A stretch of DNA of 64,000 nt from Maribellus sp. YY47 (GCF_023111095.1 NZ_JALGYW010000006.1:160199-224198), one strand, 5' to 3'; counted from the stretch's first letter, positions 8,853 through 16,922 are shown. Notes: generated from the sequence alone by a model not told the origin. Numbers and translations: made by a program.

Positions 8853-11243
8853 ATGAAGACCGGAATCTACCTTTTTACAATCTTTCTACTTGTGCCATTC
8901 TTTTCATGTACCGTCTATACGGCACCTGAAAAAGAACTGGATCCTTCGCGGGTTCTTTGGTACGATAACCCGGCAGAAAGCTGGACCGAAGCGCTTCCGA
9001 TCGGAAACGGGCGTTTGGGTGCCATGATCTACGGAAAAACCGGGAATGAAATCATCCAGTTTAACGAAGAGACGTTGTGGACGGGCCAGCCACACGATTA
9101 CGCGCACAAAGATGCTTACAAAGTGCTCGACAAATTACGACAGTTGCTTTGGGAAGGGAAGCAGAACGAAGCGCATCAACTCGGTAACGAAGCTTTTATG
9201 TCGGAGCCGCTGGGGCAACTTTCCTACCAGCCTTTTGGTGAGATTTTACTTGCTTTTCCGGAACACGAAAATGCTGCCAAATTTAAAAGGAAACTGGATT
9301 TGGAAGATGCTGTTTCAACAGTAACCTACGATCTGGACGAAGTCAACTACAAACGTGAGATTTTTGCCTCAAGTCCGGAACAGGCGATTGTGGTAAGATT
9401 GTCAGCTTCCAAAAGAGGGAAACTCCATTTCACTGCAGGCCTTGGTTGTCCGCACGATGATTTTACGGTTTCGGTGAAAGGCGATCAGGTAATTTTGCAG
9501 GGAAAGGTAAATAATTATCCGGCGCAAAACGTAAGACCCGGCAGTCCTTACCCCGAAAGCAAGCTGACTTTTGAAGCCCGCCTGAAAATCGTTAACGAAG
9601 GGGGCGGCCTGGTTGAAGAAGACGGAAAAATAAGGGTGACCAACGCCAATGCGGTAACACTTTACCTGGTGGGAGCGACGAGTTTTGTCAATTATAACGA
9701 TATCAGCGGCGATCCGACTGAACGTTGTGAAAACTACCTGGCGGGTCTGGAGGGGAAATCATACGAGCAGATCAGGCAAAATCATATTGCCGATTATCAA
9801 GAATATTTTAAGCGAGTCAACATTGATCTTGGAAAGTCCGAAATATCTTCACGTCCTACCAAAGAACGTTTGGCAACTTTTAAGCAAGATGAAGATCCCA
9901 GCCTGGTGGCCTTGTTGTATCAGTACGGCCGTTATTTACTGATTTCTTCTTCGCGTCCCGGGACACAACCTGCCAACTTGCAGGGCATCTGGAACGACAA
10001 GTTGGAAGCACCATGGGATAGCAAATACACCATCAACATAAATACCGAGATGAACTACTGGCCGGCTGAAATCACTAATCTTTCGGAGTTGGCGGATCCG
10101 TTGATCAAGATGGTGCAGGATTTGGCAGTTACCGGGCAAAATGTTGCAAAAGAGCATTACAACGAAAAGGGCTGGGTAACGCATCACAACACCGATATCT
10201 GGCGGGGAGCAGCGCCCATCAACAATGCCAATCACGGAATCTGGCCGACGGGCGGTGCCTGGTTGAGTCAGCATTTATGGTGGCATTATCAGTTTAATGG
10301 CGACAAAGAATACCTAAAGGGAACGGTTTACCCGGTTTTGAAAGAGGCGTCACGTTTTTTTGCGGCTTACCTGGTTCCCGATCCCAAACATCCCGAGTGG
10401 CTGATCAGTGGTCCGAGTAACAGTCCTGAAAATGGCGGACTGGTGATGGGACCAACCATGGATCACCAGATTATTCGCAACCTTTTTGCCAATACAATCG
10501 AAGCCGCCGAGATTTTGGGTGTGGACGATGATTGGGTTGCGGAACTAAAATCAAAAAGAGAAAAAATTGCACCCAATCAGATTGGGCAATACGGCCAGTT
10601 GCAGGAGTGGCTCGAAGATAAAGATGATCCCAATAACCAGCACCGGCATGTTTCACATTTGTGGGGCCTGCATCCCGGGAATGAAATTCATCCTTTAACA
10701 ACACCCGAACTGGCTGAGGCTTGCAAAACAACGCTGGCCCAACGGGGTGATGGAGGAACCGGATGGTCTCGCGCCTGGAAGATCAACTTTTGGGCGCGTT
10801 TGCTCGATGGCGATCATTCATTTTTATTACTGAAAAACCTGATGGTGCCATCCGTGAATCCCGAAAACGGCAAAGACGAGGGTGGTTTGTATGCCAATCT
10901 TTTTGATGCTCACCCGCCGTTTCAGATCGACGGAAACTTTGGCGCTACTTCCGGAATTACCGAGATGCTGCTGCAATCGCATTTGAGGGATTCAAAAGGG
11001 ATTTATTTTCAGGATATTCTTCCGGCTTTGCCTTCGGCGATTTCCAGCGGAAAAATTAGCGGGATAAAAGGCCGCGGCGGCTTTGAATTGTCCATCGAGT
11101 GGGAAAACAATGAGTTAGTAAAGGTGGAAATAAAATCGCTTATCGGAAATCCGTTGAATGTGCGCTATAAAGGTGTGACCGTTACAACGCCGACAGAAAA
11201 AGGAGAAATATATACTTTTGCAAAGGACGTATTTAAAGGTTAA
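8853..11243 (+). CDS. Glycoside hydrolase family 95 lipoprotein (alpha-L-fucosidase or alpha-L-galactosidase)
   Basis: This encodes a 796-residue exo-glycosidase. Residues 1-19 form a lipoprotein signal (MKTGIYLFTIFLLVPFFSC), so the enzyme is probably anchored to a membrane by Cys19. A beta-sandwich domain (about 30-280) begins with LWYDNPAESWTEALPIGNG. It is followed by an (alpha/alpha)6 barrel (about 300-700) and a short beta domain. Residues matching the known catalytic set of the family are N395 and N397 (NINTEMNYWP), E526 (SNSPEN) and D693 (PPFQIDGNFG). The family cleaves 1,2-linked alpha-L-fucose or alpha-L-galactose by inversion. No SusC/SusD pair or regulator lies nearby, so this is an orphan glycosidase rather than part of a polysaccharide utilisation locus. 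Confidence 0.95.
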   Translation: MKTGIYLFTIFLLVPFFSCTVYTAPEKELDPSRVLWYDNPAESWTEALPIGNGRLGAMIYGKTGNEIIQFNEETLWTGQPHDYAHKDAYKVLDKLRQLLWEGKQNEAHQLGNEAFMSEPLGQLSYQPFGEILLAFPEHENAAKFKRKLDLEDAVSTVTYDLDEVNYKREIFASSPEQAIVVRLSASKRGKLHFTAGLGCPHDDFTVSVKGDQVILQGKVNNYPAQNVRPGSPYPESKLTFEARLKIVNEGGGLVEEDGKIRVTNANAVTLYLVGATSFVNYNDISGDPTERCENYLAGLEGKSYEQIRQNHIADYQEYFKRVNIDLGKSEISSRPTKERLATFKQDEDPSLVALLYQYGRYLLISSSRPGTQPANLQGIWNDKLEAPWDSKYTININTEMNYWPAEITNLSELADPLIKMVQDLAVTGQNVAKEHYNEKGWVTHHNTDIWRGAAPINNANHGIWPTGGAWLSQHLWWHYQFNGDKEYLKGTVYPVLKEASRFFAAYLVPDPKHPEWLISGPSNSPENGGLVMGPTMDHQIIRNLFANTIEAAEILGVDDDWVAELKSKREKIAPNQIGQYGQLQEWLEDKDDPNNQHRHVSHLWGLHPGNEIHPLTTPELAEACKTTLAQRGDGGTGWSRAWKINFWARLLDGDHSFLLLKNLMVPSVNPENGKDEGGLYANLFDAHPPFQIDGNFGATSGITEMLLQSHLRDSKGIYFQDILPALPSAISSGKISGIKGRGGFELSIEWENNELVKVEIKSLIGNPLNVRYKGVTVTTPTEKGEIYTFAKDVFKG

Positions 11244-11326
11244 TCAAAAGAATTCCCCTGATTTCACCGGAGATGTTCCGGAGATCCGGACAGAGGGGTA
11301 AAAGTAAAAACAGAAAACGAAGTAAA

Positions 11327-12430
11327 ATGAGGATTGGAGGAAAACATTATCATACGATCTGGGTAAAGGAAAACGATGCCACAATCGTTCAGGTGATTGA
11401 TCAGCGGAAGTTGCCCTTTGAGTTTGAGGTAATGGATTTGACGACAGTGGAAGAAACTTTTTTTGCCATTCGAGAGATGGTAGTGCGGGGTGCGCCGCTT
11501 ATTGGGGTAACCGCTGCTTACGGAATGTACCTGGCGCTGCTCGAATTTAACGGGGGTAATCTCGAACGGCACCTTTTGGAAAAGGCTGCGTACCTGAAAT
11601 CTTCTCGCCCCACTGCGGTTAACCTCGCTTTTGCGGTAGATGAAATGCTGGATTTTATCCTGCAGTACAAAACAGATGCTGATTTGGTTCAGATGACACT
11701 GGAGAAAGCTCATCAGTTCAAGCAAGCTGAAATTGATTTTGGGGATAAAATTGGCGAAGCAGGTCTGAAACTTATAGAAAAGATATATGCCGAAAAGCAA
11801 GGAACGGTCAATATTTTGACGCACTGCAATGCCGGATGGCTGGCCTGTATCGATTGGGGAACTGCCACCGCGCCGATCTACAAAGCACACCTAAAAGGAA
11901 TTCCGGTGCATGTTTGGGTGGATGAAACCCGGCCACGAAACCAGGGCGCACGGCTCACTGCTTTTGAGCTGGGGGAAGAAGGTGTTCCGCATACAGTGAT
12001 TCCCGACAACACCGGGGGGCATTTGATGCAGCATGGTATGGTAGACATGGTAATTGTTGGGAGCGACCGGACAACCGTTGCAGGGGATGTGGCCAATAAA
12101 ATAGGCACTTACCTAAAAGCACTGGCGGCAAATGACAATGGCGTTCCTTTTTACGCAGCACTTCCGTCATCAACTTTCGACTGGGAGATGGAAGATGGGA
12201 TACGTGAAATTCCAATTGAACAACGGGCGGGTGAAGAAGTAGCCGAAATTGACGGTTGGAACGGACAAGCGGTGCAAAGTGTGCGTTTAATCCCCGAAAA
12301 AAGCCAGGTTGCCAATTATGGTTTTGATGTGACCCCGGCCCGGCTGGTAAGCGGATTAATCACCGAGCGCGGCGTGTGTGAAGCCAACAAACAAAGTATT
12401 TTAAATCTTTTTCCTGAATACAAAAAATGA
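11327..12430 (+). CDS. mtnA: S-methyl-5-thioribose-1-phosphate isomerase
   Basis: MtnA converts methylthioribose-1-phosphate to methylthioribulose-1-phosphate in methionine salvage. The chosen ATG at 11327 begins MRIGGKHYHTIWV; an upstream frame from 11273 adds 18 basic residues that look non-native. The protein has 367 residues. The catalytic cysteine is C167 in THCNAGWLA and the catalytic aspartate is D247 in VGSDRTT, matching the known Cys/Asp pair (C160 and D240 in the Bacillus subtilis enzyme). The stop codon overlaps the mtnP start (ATGA), so the two steps are translationally coupled. Other salvage genes (mtnB, C, D, K) are not in the window. Confidence 0.95.
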   Translation: MRIGGKHYHTIWVKENDATIVQVIDQRKLPFEFEVMDLTTVEETFFAIREMVVRGAPLIGVTAAYGMYLALLEFNGGNLERHLLEKAAYLKSSRPTAVNLAFAVDEMLDFILQYKTDADLVQMTLEKAHQFKQAEIDFGDKIGEAGLKLIEKIYAEKQGTVNILTHCNAGWLACIDWGTATAPIYKAHLKGIPVHVWVDETRPRNQGARLTAFELGEEGVPHTVIPDNTGGHLMQHGMVDMVIVGSDRTTVAGDVANKIGTYLKALAANDNGVPFYAALPSSTFDWEMEDGIREIPIEQRAGEEVAEIDGWNGQAVQSVRLIPEKSQVANYGFDVTPARLVSGLITERGVCEANKQSILNLFPEYKK

Positions 12431-13176
12431 CAAAAATTGCAATAATCGGAGGCTCTGGTTTGGAAGATCCGGCCATCCTTCAGAATCCAATAGAAGTAGA
12501 AATGGAAACCCCCTATGGGAAACCGTCGTCGGCGTTTAAATGTGGAAAAATCGGTGGTACTGAAGTGGCGATTTTGTCGCGTCACGGGCGCGATCATTCG
12601 ATTCCGCCAACGCAGGTGAACAACCGCGCCAATATATGGGCGATCAAAGAGTTGGGGTGCACACATATAATCGTTACCACGGCTTGCGGTAGTTTGCGAG
12701 AAGAAATTGGCAGAGGCGACATTGTAATTCTTGATCAGTTTATCGATTTTACCCGGCACCGCGGAATTACTTTTCACGAGAGCTTTGAGAACGGGGATTT
12801 AAACCATACGCCCATGGCCGATCCTTTTGATGGTTCGTTGCGTAACAGTCTGATCGAAAAAGCCGCGGAGCTAAAATTGCCTTTTCATCCGCAGGGAACG
12901 GTAATAACCATTGAAGGGCCACGGTTTTCGACACGGGCCGAATCAAAGATGTTTCGTAGCTGGGGAGCCGATGTGATCAATATGTCGGTAGCGCCCGAAT
13001 GTATCCTGGCCAACGAAATTGGAATTCCGTATGCCGCAGTTGCACTCAGTACCGACTACGATTGCTGGAAAACCGATGAGGCGCCGGTTACCTGGGAAGA
13101 GGTTTTAAAGGTATTTAACCGGAATGTTGAGAATGTTATTGGCTTACTGGTAAAAACAATTTCTTCTTTTTCCTGA
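12427..13176 (+). CDS. mtnP: S-methyl-5'-thioadenosine phosphorylase
   Basis: This 249-residue trimeric purine phosphorylase splits methylthioadenosine with phosphate into adenine and methylthioribose-1-phosphate, which MtnA then uses. The phosphate loop is IIGGSGLEDP at the N-terminus and SRHGRDH is the second phosphate-binding segment. TVITIEGPRFSTRAE and NMSVAPE form the ribose and base pocket. STDYDCWK is typical of methylthioadenosine rather than inosine phosphorylases. The protein is about 30 residues shorter than the human enzyme but complete at both ends. It overlaps mtnA by four bases. Specificity is a strong inference; purine nucleoside phosphorylase activity cannot be fully excluded. 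Confidence 0.9.
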   Translation: MTKIAIIGGSGLEDPAILQNPIEVEMETPYGKPSSAFKCGKIGGTEVAILSRHGRDHSIPPTQVNNRANIWAIKELGCTHIIVTTACGSLREEIGRGDIVILDQFIDFTRHRGITFHESFENGDLNHTPMADPFDGSLRNSLIEKAAELKLPFHPQGTVITIEGPRFSTRAESKMFRSWGADVINMSVAPECILANEIGIPYAAVALSTDYDCWKTDEAPVTWEEVLKVFNRNVENVIGLLVKTISSFS

Positions 13177-13200
13177 AGTAAAAGATCACTTTAAAAACAG

Positions 13201-13372
13201 GTTATAATGATGTGTTTTGGCATGGCATTTGTAAAATATCAAACAAATGCTTCAAAGCCATGAAAGCATATCGTTCTTAACCGTTCAGTTAGTACTATTA
13301 TAAGTTAAACCAAGCTGCTTGGTTTGGCTGTCAAGTTTCCGGCGGCATCCTTTTTCAGATGCCGCTTTTTTT
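13201..13372 (+). ncRNA. Candidate structured RNA downstream of mtnP
   Basis: Between mtnP and the terminator at 13342 there is no reading frame, but there are three consecutive hairpins. The first pairs 13221-13232 (CATGGCATTTGT) with ACAAATGC at 13243-13250 and GCCATG at 13257-13262. The second is AAACCAAG (13307-13314) with CTTGGTTT (13318-13325). The third is the terminator hairpin. This could be the structured 3' end of the mtnAP transcript or a small RNA of its own. No known RNA family was recognised. Confidence 0.3.
13342..13372 (+). terminator. Intrinsic terminator
   Basis: GCGGCATC (13342-13349) pairs with GATGCCGC (13358-13365), with a loop of eight bases and then a run of seven T. 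It ends either the mtnAP transcript or the candidate RNA before it. Confidence 0.85.
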
Positions 13373-13486
13373 GTGTTCAAAAGCAAAGAAACACGCCCAA
13401 AGGAATTGATTTATGAGTAGGAACACAATTATTCATTCTCACATTGATTTGACTTATACCTTCATTTCGCAAGCTGAATCCAACAG

Positions 13487-13571
13487 CACGCAGATAACGC
13501 AGATTTACGCAGAAAATACTTTCACCCATTTGGGTGAAATAAAATTTGCGGTAATCGGCGCAATCAGCGTG
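13487..13571. repeat. 85-bp nested inverted repeat (REP/MITE-like)
   Basis: The left arm at 13487-13517 (starting CACGCAGATAACGCAGATT) matches the reverse complement of the right arm at 13541-13571 (CACGCTGATTGCGCCGATT) at most positions. At the apex lies a perfect small hairpin, TTTCACCC (13520-13527) with GGGTGAAA (13532-13539). The arms are built of short repeats of the type ACGCAGAT. No gene is present. Related CGCAAAG-type arms recur elsewhere in the window. Confidence 0.6.
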
Positions 13572-13667
13572 AAATAAAAAGTACTTGCGGAATGAAGGTA
13601 GTAATCAAAAGCAAAATGCAGGGCTTTTCTGACCATGCTCAGAGAATGTGGGGTTCTAAGTTGAACT

Positions 13668-13703
13668 AAAAAGCGCTAACAGAAATCCCCGTCAGCGCTT
13701 TTT
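13668..13703 (-). terminator. Terminator after the dodecin gene (possibly bidirectional)
   Basis: AAAAAGCGCT at 13668-13677 pairs with AGCGCTTTTT at 13694-13703, with about 16 bases between. Read on the minus strand it follows the dodecin stop directly; the A/T runs on both sides would let it work in both directions. Confidence 0.6.
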
Positions 13704-13707
13704 GTGC

Positions 13708-13917
13708 TTAGCCCTCGTATTTAAACGAAACTTTCATTTTTACCCGGTAGAACTCAATCACACCGTCTTTCAGGTGCATGTCCATTTCACACACTTCGGC
13801 AACTCTCAGGTCGCGCAGTGATTTCGATGCAAGGCTGATAGCATTCTGTGCAGCTTTTTCCCACGATTCGGGACTGCTTCCTACCAGTTCAATGACTTTG
13901 TAAACGCTGTCTGGCAT
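13708..13917 (-). CDS. Dodecin family flavin-binding protein
   Basis: Dodecins are 65-75 residue proteins that assemble into hollow dodecamers and store or buffer flavins (or CoA). The 69 residues show the beta-alpha-beta-beta fold: VYKVIELVGSSPESWE (strand and helix start), AAQNAISLASKSLRDL (helix), then two strands ending in KVSFKYEG. In well-studied dodecins a tryptophan sits just after the helix and stacks on the flavin ring (as in LDWFEV or VVWAEV). Here the segment reads LRVAEV, with Val39 in that place. The fold is intact, so ligand choice may differ. It is a single-gene unit with its own terminator. Confidence 0.92.
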   Translation of the reverse strand: MPDSVYKVIELVGSSPESWEKAAQNAISLASKSLRDLRVAEVCEMDMHLKDGVIEFYRVKMKVSFKYEG

Positions 13918-14290
13918 AGCTTCTCGTTTTATTGGTTAATAATGAAGTAATTGAAAGTGCGTTCTTTTACGAGGATTTTACGGAATTGTTAGGAGAAACT
14001 AAGCGGGATTGGGAATGAAGGTTTAAAATCGAGCCGGGTTTGTCCCGAATTTCCCGACGGAATTATTGCATCCCGTGAAATGATTTCAGACTCTTCATCC
14101 CTGGCTTTTTCACGGGTACATCGTTTGCCATGAACCCTGAATGTATCTCTTTTTAGCTGAAACGGCAGCTTTCTCCCATCCCTGAAAAGATTCACTTTTC
14201 AGGTGTGAAAAATCACGTGCCACATCAAAACGAGGGCAAGTATAGTTTTCCTTCAAATACTTTTTTTGAATGAAAGTGAAGGTTCTTTTC
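13918..14290. other. Gene-poor stretch between the dodecin and HU-SPOR genes
   Basis: No convincing gene is seen in these 373 bases; a 68-codon minus-strand frame at 13989-14195 looks random. A perfect 9-bp hairpin, CCTGAAAAG (14181-14189) with CTTTTCAGG (14195-14203), lies inside but lacks a following T run. The stretch must hold the dodecin promoter and the 3' end of the HU-SPOR transcript. Confidence 0.5.
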
Positions 14291-15469
14291 CTATTTTTCC
14301 AACACCCAAACTCCTGAATTCGGATTGGTTGCTGTGTATTCGTCCCGGGCTTTCAAAGCTTCTCTTTCCGTATTGTAGCGGCCAATCCCAACAATATAAT
14401 AGGTTCCGTATTTGCCCAAATGGAAGGGTTGATATCCGTCGTCTTTTAGTTGTTGCAAATAGGTTTCCGCATTTTCCTCTTCCTTGAAACTTCCACCGAC
14501 CAGGAAAAATCCGGTAGTATCAGTAAGCGCTGTTTTTTCAGCTTTAGTTTCGGGAACGGTAAGACTGTCGTTTGCCGTCGAAATGGTGCTGTCGGCCTGG
14601 ATCGAATCAGTGATAATGGCAGGAGCCTCTTCCTGAACAGTGGTTTCAACCGGCGGAGTGCTTGTAGCCGGCACGGCAGGTTGCTTTTCTTTCATAAAAA
14701 GAAAAACAGCTACCCCGATCAAGGGAATTAGTATCAGCAAAAGCCACCACGAGCCTCCTTTGCGTTTTTCTTTTGCTGGCTCCGAAGTTACAACAGGAGC
14801 AGGCTCGGGAATCTTTTCCTCTTGCGTCTCCACTGTTTCTTCCTGCTCTGCTTCAATCACCGGCGCTATTTCTTCCTGAATCTCTTCGTTTTCCGATTCT
14901 GTTTCCTCGGTTTCTGCAGGTTCTTCTTCCTGAATTTCTTCTGTTTCAGGCTCTGATGTAACTGCTGGAATTATCTCTGGCTCCACTTCCGGTTCGTTTG
15001 TTTGTTCCGGTTCCGAAGCAACTTCTCCTATTTCCTCAACCGGTTCCGTTTCTTCTGTTTCGTGGAGCGAAGTGCTTTCCAGGCCATAAGATTCAAGCGA
15101 ATGTTGCTGATCTTCCTCCGAAATAAAAACCAGTTCGCCTTTTTCGTTGGTTGAAAAAGTTCCGATTCCTTCGAGTTTTACTTTTTCCCCCTTATCCAGT
15201 TGATACAACCAGTTATCGCGTTCTTTTTCGATTTTTTGCAAGGCTTCGAAATGCGAATCGCGCGTATTTTCGGCCAGGTGTCCTACCAAAAGCCCGTCGT
15301 TGTTGCGGATTTGGGCATTGAAGATCAGGCGGGTAGAGGGGGGTTTTATTTCGTCACTGTCTTCGCTGATTTCAGCGGGTTGGTACTCCTGAATAAACGC
15401 GCCAAAACCCGGGACGATCACCATCTCGTTGTCCAGCAAAAGTTGTTGTATAAACTTGTGTAACTTCAC
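14291..15469 (-). CDS. HU-domain (CCDC81-like), transmembrane and SPOR-domain protein
   Basis: This protein has 392 residues. Residues 1-120 resemble the CCDC81-type prokaryotic HU domains (LHKFIQQLLLDNEMVIVPGF at the start, then RLIFNAQIRNNDGLL and VKLEGIGTF), which share the fold of HU DNA-binding proteins. Residues 135-230 are a very acidic Glu/Thr/Pro-rich linker. A basic patch (KEKRKGG) precedes a single membrane helix at 241-258, so the N-terminus should face the cytoplasm. A second linker leads to a C-terminal SPOR domain (319-392, FFLVGGSFKEEENAETYLQQ), which in other proteins binds denuded septal peptidoglycan. The layout suggests a protein spanning the inner membrane at the division site. 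Whether the HU part binds DNA is unknown. Confidence 0.88.
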   Translation of the reverse strand: MKLHKFIQQLLLDNEMVIVPGFGAFIQEYQPAEISEDSDEIKPPSTRLIFNAQIRNNDGLLVGHLAENTRDSHFEALQKIEKERDNWLYQLDKGEKVKLEGIGTFSTNEKGELVFISEEDQQHSLESYGLESTSLHETEETEPVEEIGEVASEPEQTNEPEVEPEIIPAVTSEPETEEIQEEEPAETEETESENEEIQEEIAPVIEAEQEETVETQEEKIPEPAPVVTSEPAKEKRKGGSWWLLLILIPLIGVAVFLFMKEKQPAVPATSTPPVETTVQEEAPAIITDSIQADSTISTANDSLTVPETKAEKTALTDTTGFFLVGGSFKEEENAETYLQQLKDDGYQPFHLGKYGTYYIVGIGRYNTEREALKARDEYTATNPNSGVWVLEK

Positions 15470-15571
15470 GGTTGATAATTTTTCAGGCGTAAAATTAATA
15501 AAATCATTGGTACCGTCTTTTTATCTTTTTCAGGTTAAATTTTATCCTGTGCATTTATTCCCTTCTTTTAT

Positions 15572-15605
15572 TTTGATCGTGTAAAAGCATGTTTTTGTAC
15601 TTTTG
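15572..15605 (+). promoter_or_regulatory. Promoter of galE
   Basis: TTTG at 15572-15575 and TACTTTTG at 15598-15605 are 22 bases apart, matching the Bacteroidota promoter pattern. The start codon of galE follows at 15628, giving a leader of about 15 bases. Confidence 0.6.
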
Positions 15606-15627
15606 AAGTTCAAAACCAAAAAGCATT

Positions 15628-16656
15628 ATGGCAGATAAAATTTTAGTGACCGGCGGAACCGGTTATATTGGTTCGCACACGGTGGTTGAACTGCAGGCAT
15701 CGGGCTACGAGGTGGTAGTGGTGGATAACCTTTCCAATTCAAGCATCGATGTACTGGATAACATTGAAAAAATCTCGGGTATCCGGCCTGATTTCGAACA
15801 GTTCGACCTGGCGGATGGAGCAAAAACCGACGACTTTTTTAACCGCAACAAAAATATTGCAGCCATTATTCATTTTGCGGCATCGAAAGCCGTGGGCGAA
15901 TCGGTGGAAAAACCTTTGCTGTATTACCGCAACAACCTGGTTTCGCTGATGAACCTGCTCGATTGCCAGATAAAATACGATGTGCCAAACATTGTTTTCT
16001 CTTCATCGTGTACGGTTTACGGTCAGCCCGATGTGCTTCCGGTGACTGAAAAAACGCCGCGAAAAGATGCCGAATCTCCTTACGGAAATACCAAACGTGT
16101 TAACGAAGATATTCTGAACGATACCATTCATGCCAATCCGCAGTTGAAAGGTATTGCGCTTCGGTATTTTAACCCGATAGGTGCACATCCGAGCGCGTTG
16201 ATTGGTGAACTGCCCCTGGGTGTTCCGCAAAACCTGGTGCCTTTTATTACGCAAACGGCTGCCGGGTTACGCGACGAATTGAAAGTTTTTGGCGACGACT
16301 ATGATACCGTTGACGGATCGGCTGTTCGCGATTACATTAATGTGGTTGACCTGGCCAAAGCGCACGTGGTGGCAATTAACCGCTTGCTGCAAGGGAAAAA
16401 CAAAGCCAATTACGAGATTTTTAACCTGGGAACAGGCACCGGACTTTCGGTGTTGGAAGTAGTTACCGGTTTTGAAAAAGCAACCGGCGTAAAACTCAAC
16501 TATAAAATCGTAGGCCGCCGTGCAGGCGACATCGAAAAAATATGGGCCGATACCACTTATGCCAACGAAGAGCTGGGGTGGAAAGCCGAAAAAGGAACCG
16601 AAGAAACATTGCTTTCGGCCTGGAACTGGGAGAAACGCGTTCGCGGAATTAAATAA
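15628..16656 (+). CDS. galE: UDP-glucose 4-epimerase
   Basis: GalE interconverts UDP-glucose and UDP-galactose, supplying sugars for surface glycans. The 342 residues form an extended short-chain dehydrogenase. The NAD-binding loop is VTGGTGYIGSHT at residues 6-17. The catalytic Ser-x24-Tyr-x3-Lys set is visible as SSSCTVYG followed by SPYGNTKR. The C-terminal half has LRYFNPIGAHPS and RDYINVVDLAKAHV, typical of true GalE. Length matches the family (about 340). It is transcribed alone from its own promoter, divergent from the HU-SPOR gene, and ends at a terminator. A second nucleotide-sugar gene (rfbB) lies just downstream. Confidence 0.96.
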   Translation: MADKILVTGGTGYIGSHTVVELQASGYEVVVVDNLSNSSIDVLDNIEKISGIRPDFEQFDLADGAKTDDFFNRNKNIAAIIHFAASKAVGESVEKPLLYYRNNLVSLMNLLDCQIKYDVPNIVFSSSCTVYGQPDVLPVTEKTPRKDAESPYGNTKRVNEDILNDTIHANPQLKGIALRYFNPIGAHPSALIGELPLGVPQNLVPFITQTAAGLRDELKVFGDDYDTVDGSAVRDYINVVDLAKAHVVAINRLLQGKNKANYEIFNLGTGTGLSVLEVVTGFEKATGVKLNYKIVGRRAGDIEKIWADTTYANEELGWKAEKGTEETLLSAWNWEKRVRGIK

Positions 16657-16675
16657 TTCTTCGGAGCCCGAATAA

Positions 16676-16729
16676 AGGGAAGAGGAAGGTGCGTGCTGTT
16701 TCAGCATTCTCCTTCCTCTTTGTGTTTTT
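16676..16729 (+). terminator. Terminator after galE
   Basis: AGAGGAAGG (16681-16689) pairs with CCTTCCTCT (16711-16719), with an inner TGCTG/CAGCA stem. The 3' side runs into a T-rich stretch. Confidence 0.75.
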
Positions 16730-16855
16730 ATACCTTTAGTTGGATTGACGCGAAATGACGTTGGTTTGGTAAATAGACGAGCAGAAAAGTGTTTGTGTGA
16801 TTCAGTAAGTTATCCGAAATAAAACGATTGTCAGCTGTTTTCCGGTCAATTCTCC

Positions 16856-16863
16856 TATTTTTG
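16856..16863 (+). promoter_or_regulatory. Probable promoter -7 box upstream of the split rfbB locus
   Basis: TATTTTTG at 16856-16863 matches TAnnTTTG and lies 18 bases before the ATG of the rfbB remnant. It looks like the original rfbB promoter, now separated from the intact gene by the GIY-YIG insertion. No well-placed upstream TTTG box is evident. Confidence 0.5.
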
Positions 16864-16881
16864 TTTTAAAATCAGACACAG

Positions 16882-16922
16882 ATGAAAAAAACAATATTGG
16901 TTACAGGTGGTGCAGGATTTAT
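16882..16922 (+). repeat. 41-bp direct repeat, copy 1
   Basis: This copy is exactly identical to copy 2 at 17246-17286, 364 bases away. It starts precisely at an ATG in both places, and the sequences diverge on either side. The pair flanks the GIY-YIG gene. Confidence 0.97.

Noticed and set aside
8853..11243. Polysaccharide utilisation locus around GH95 or GH30
   Set aside because: No SusC/SusD-like genes, sigma/anti-sigma pair or hybrid two-component regulator lies in the neighbourhood.
13201..13372. tmRNA, SRP RNA or 6S RNA in the hairpin-rich stretch
   Set aside because: There is no tRNA-like ends, tag frame, SRP Alu/S-domain tetraloop or 6S-like central bubble; only a general candidate RNA is kept.
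13989..14195. Minus-strand frame of 68 codons between dodecin and the HU-SPOR gene
   Set aside because: Composition looks random (many Arg/Ser), there is no promoter or coding signature, and no family was recognised.
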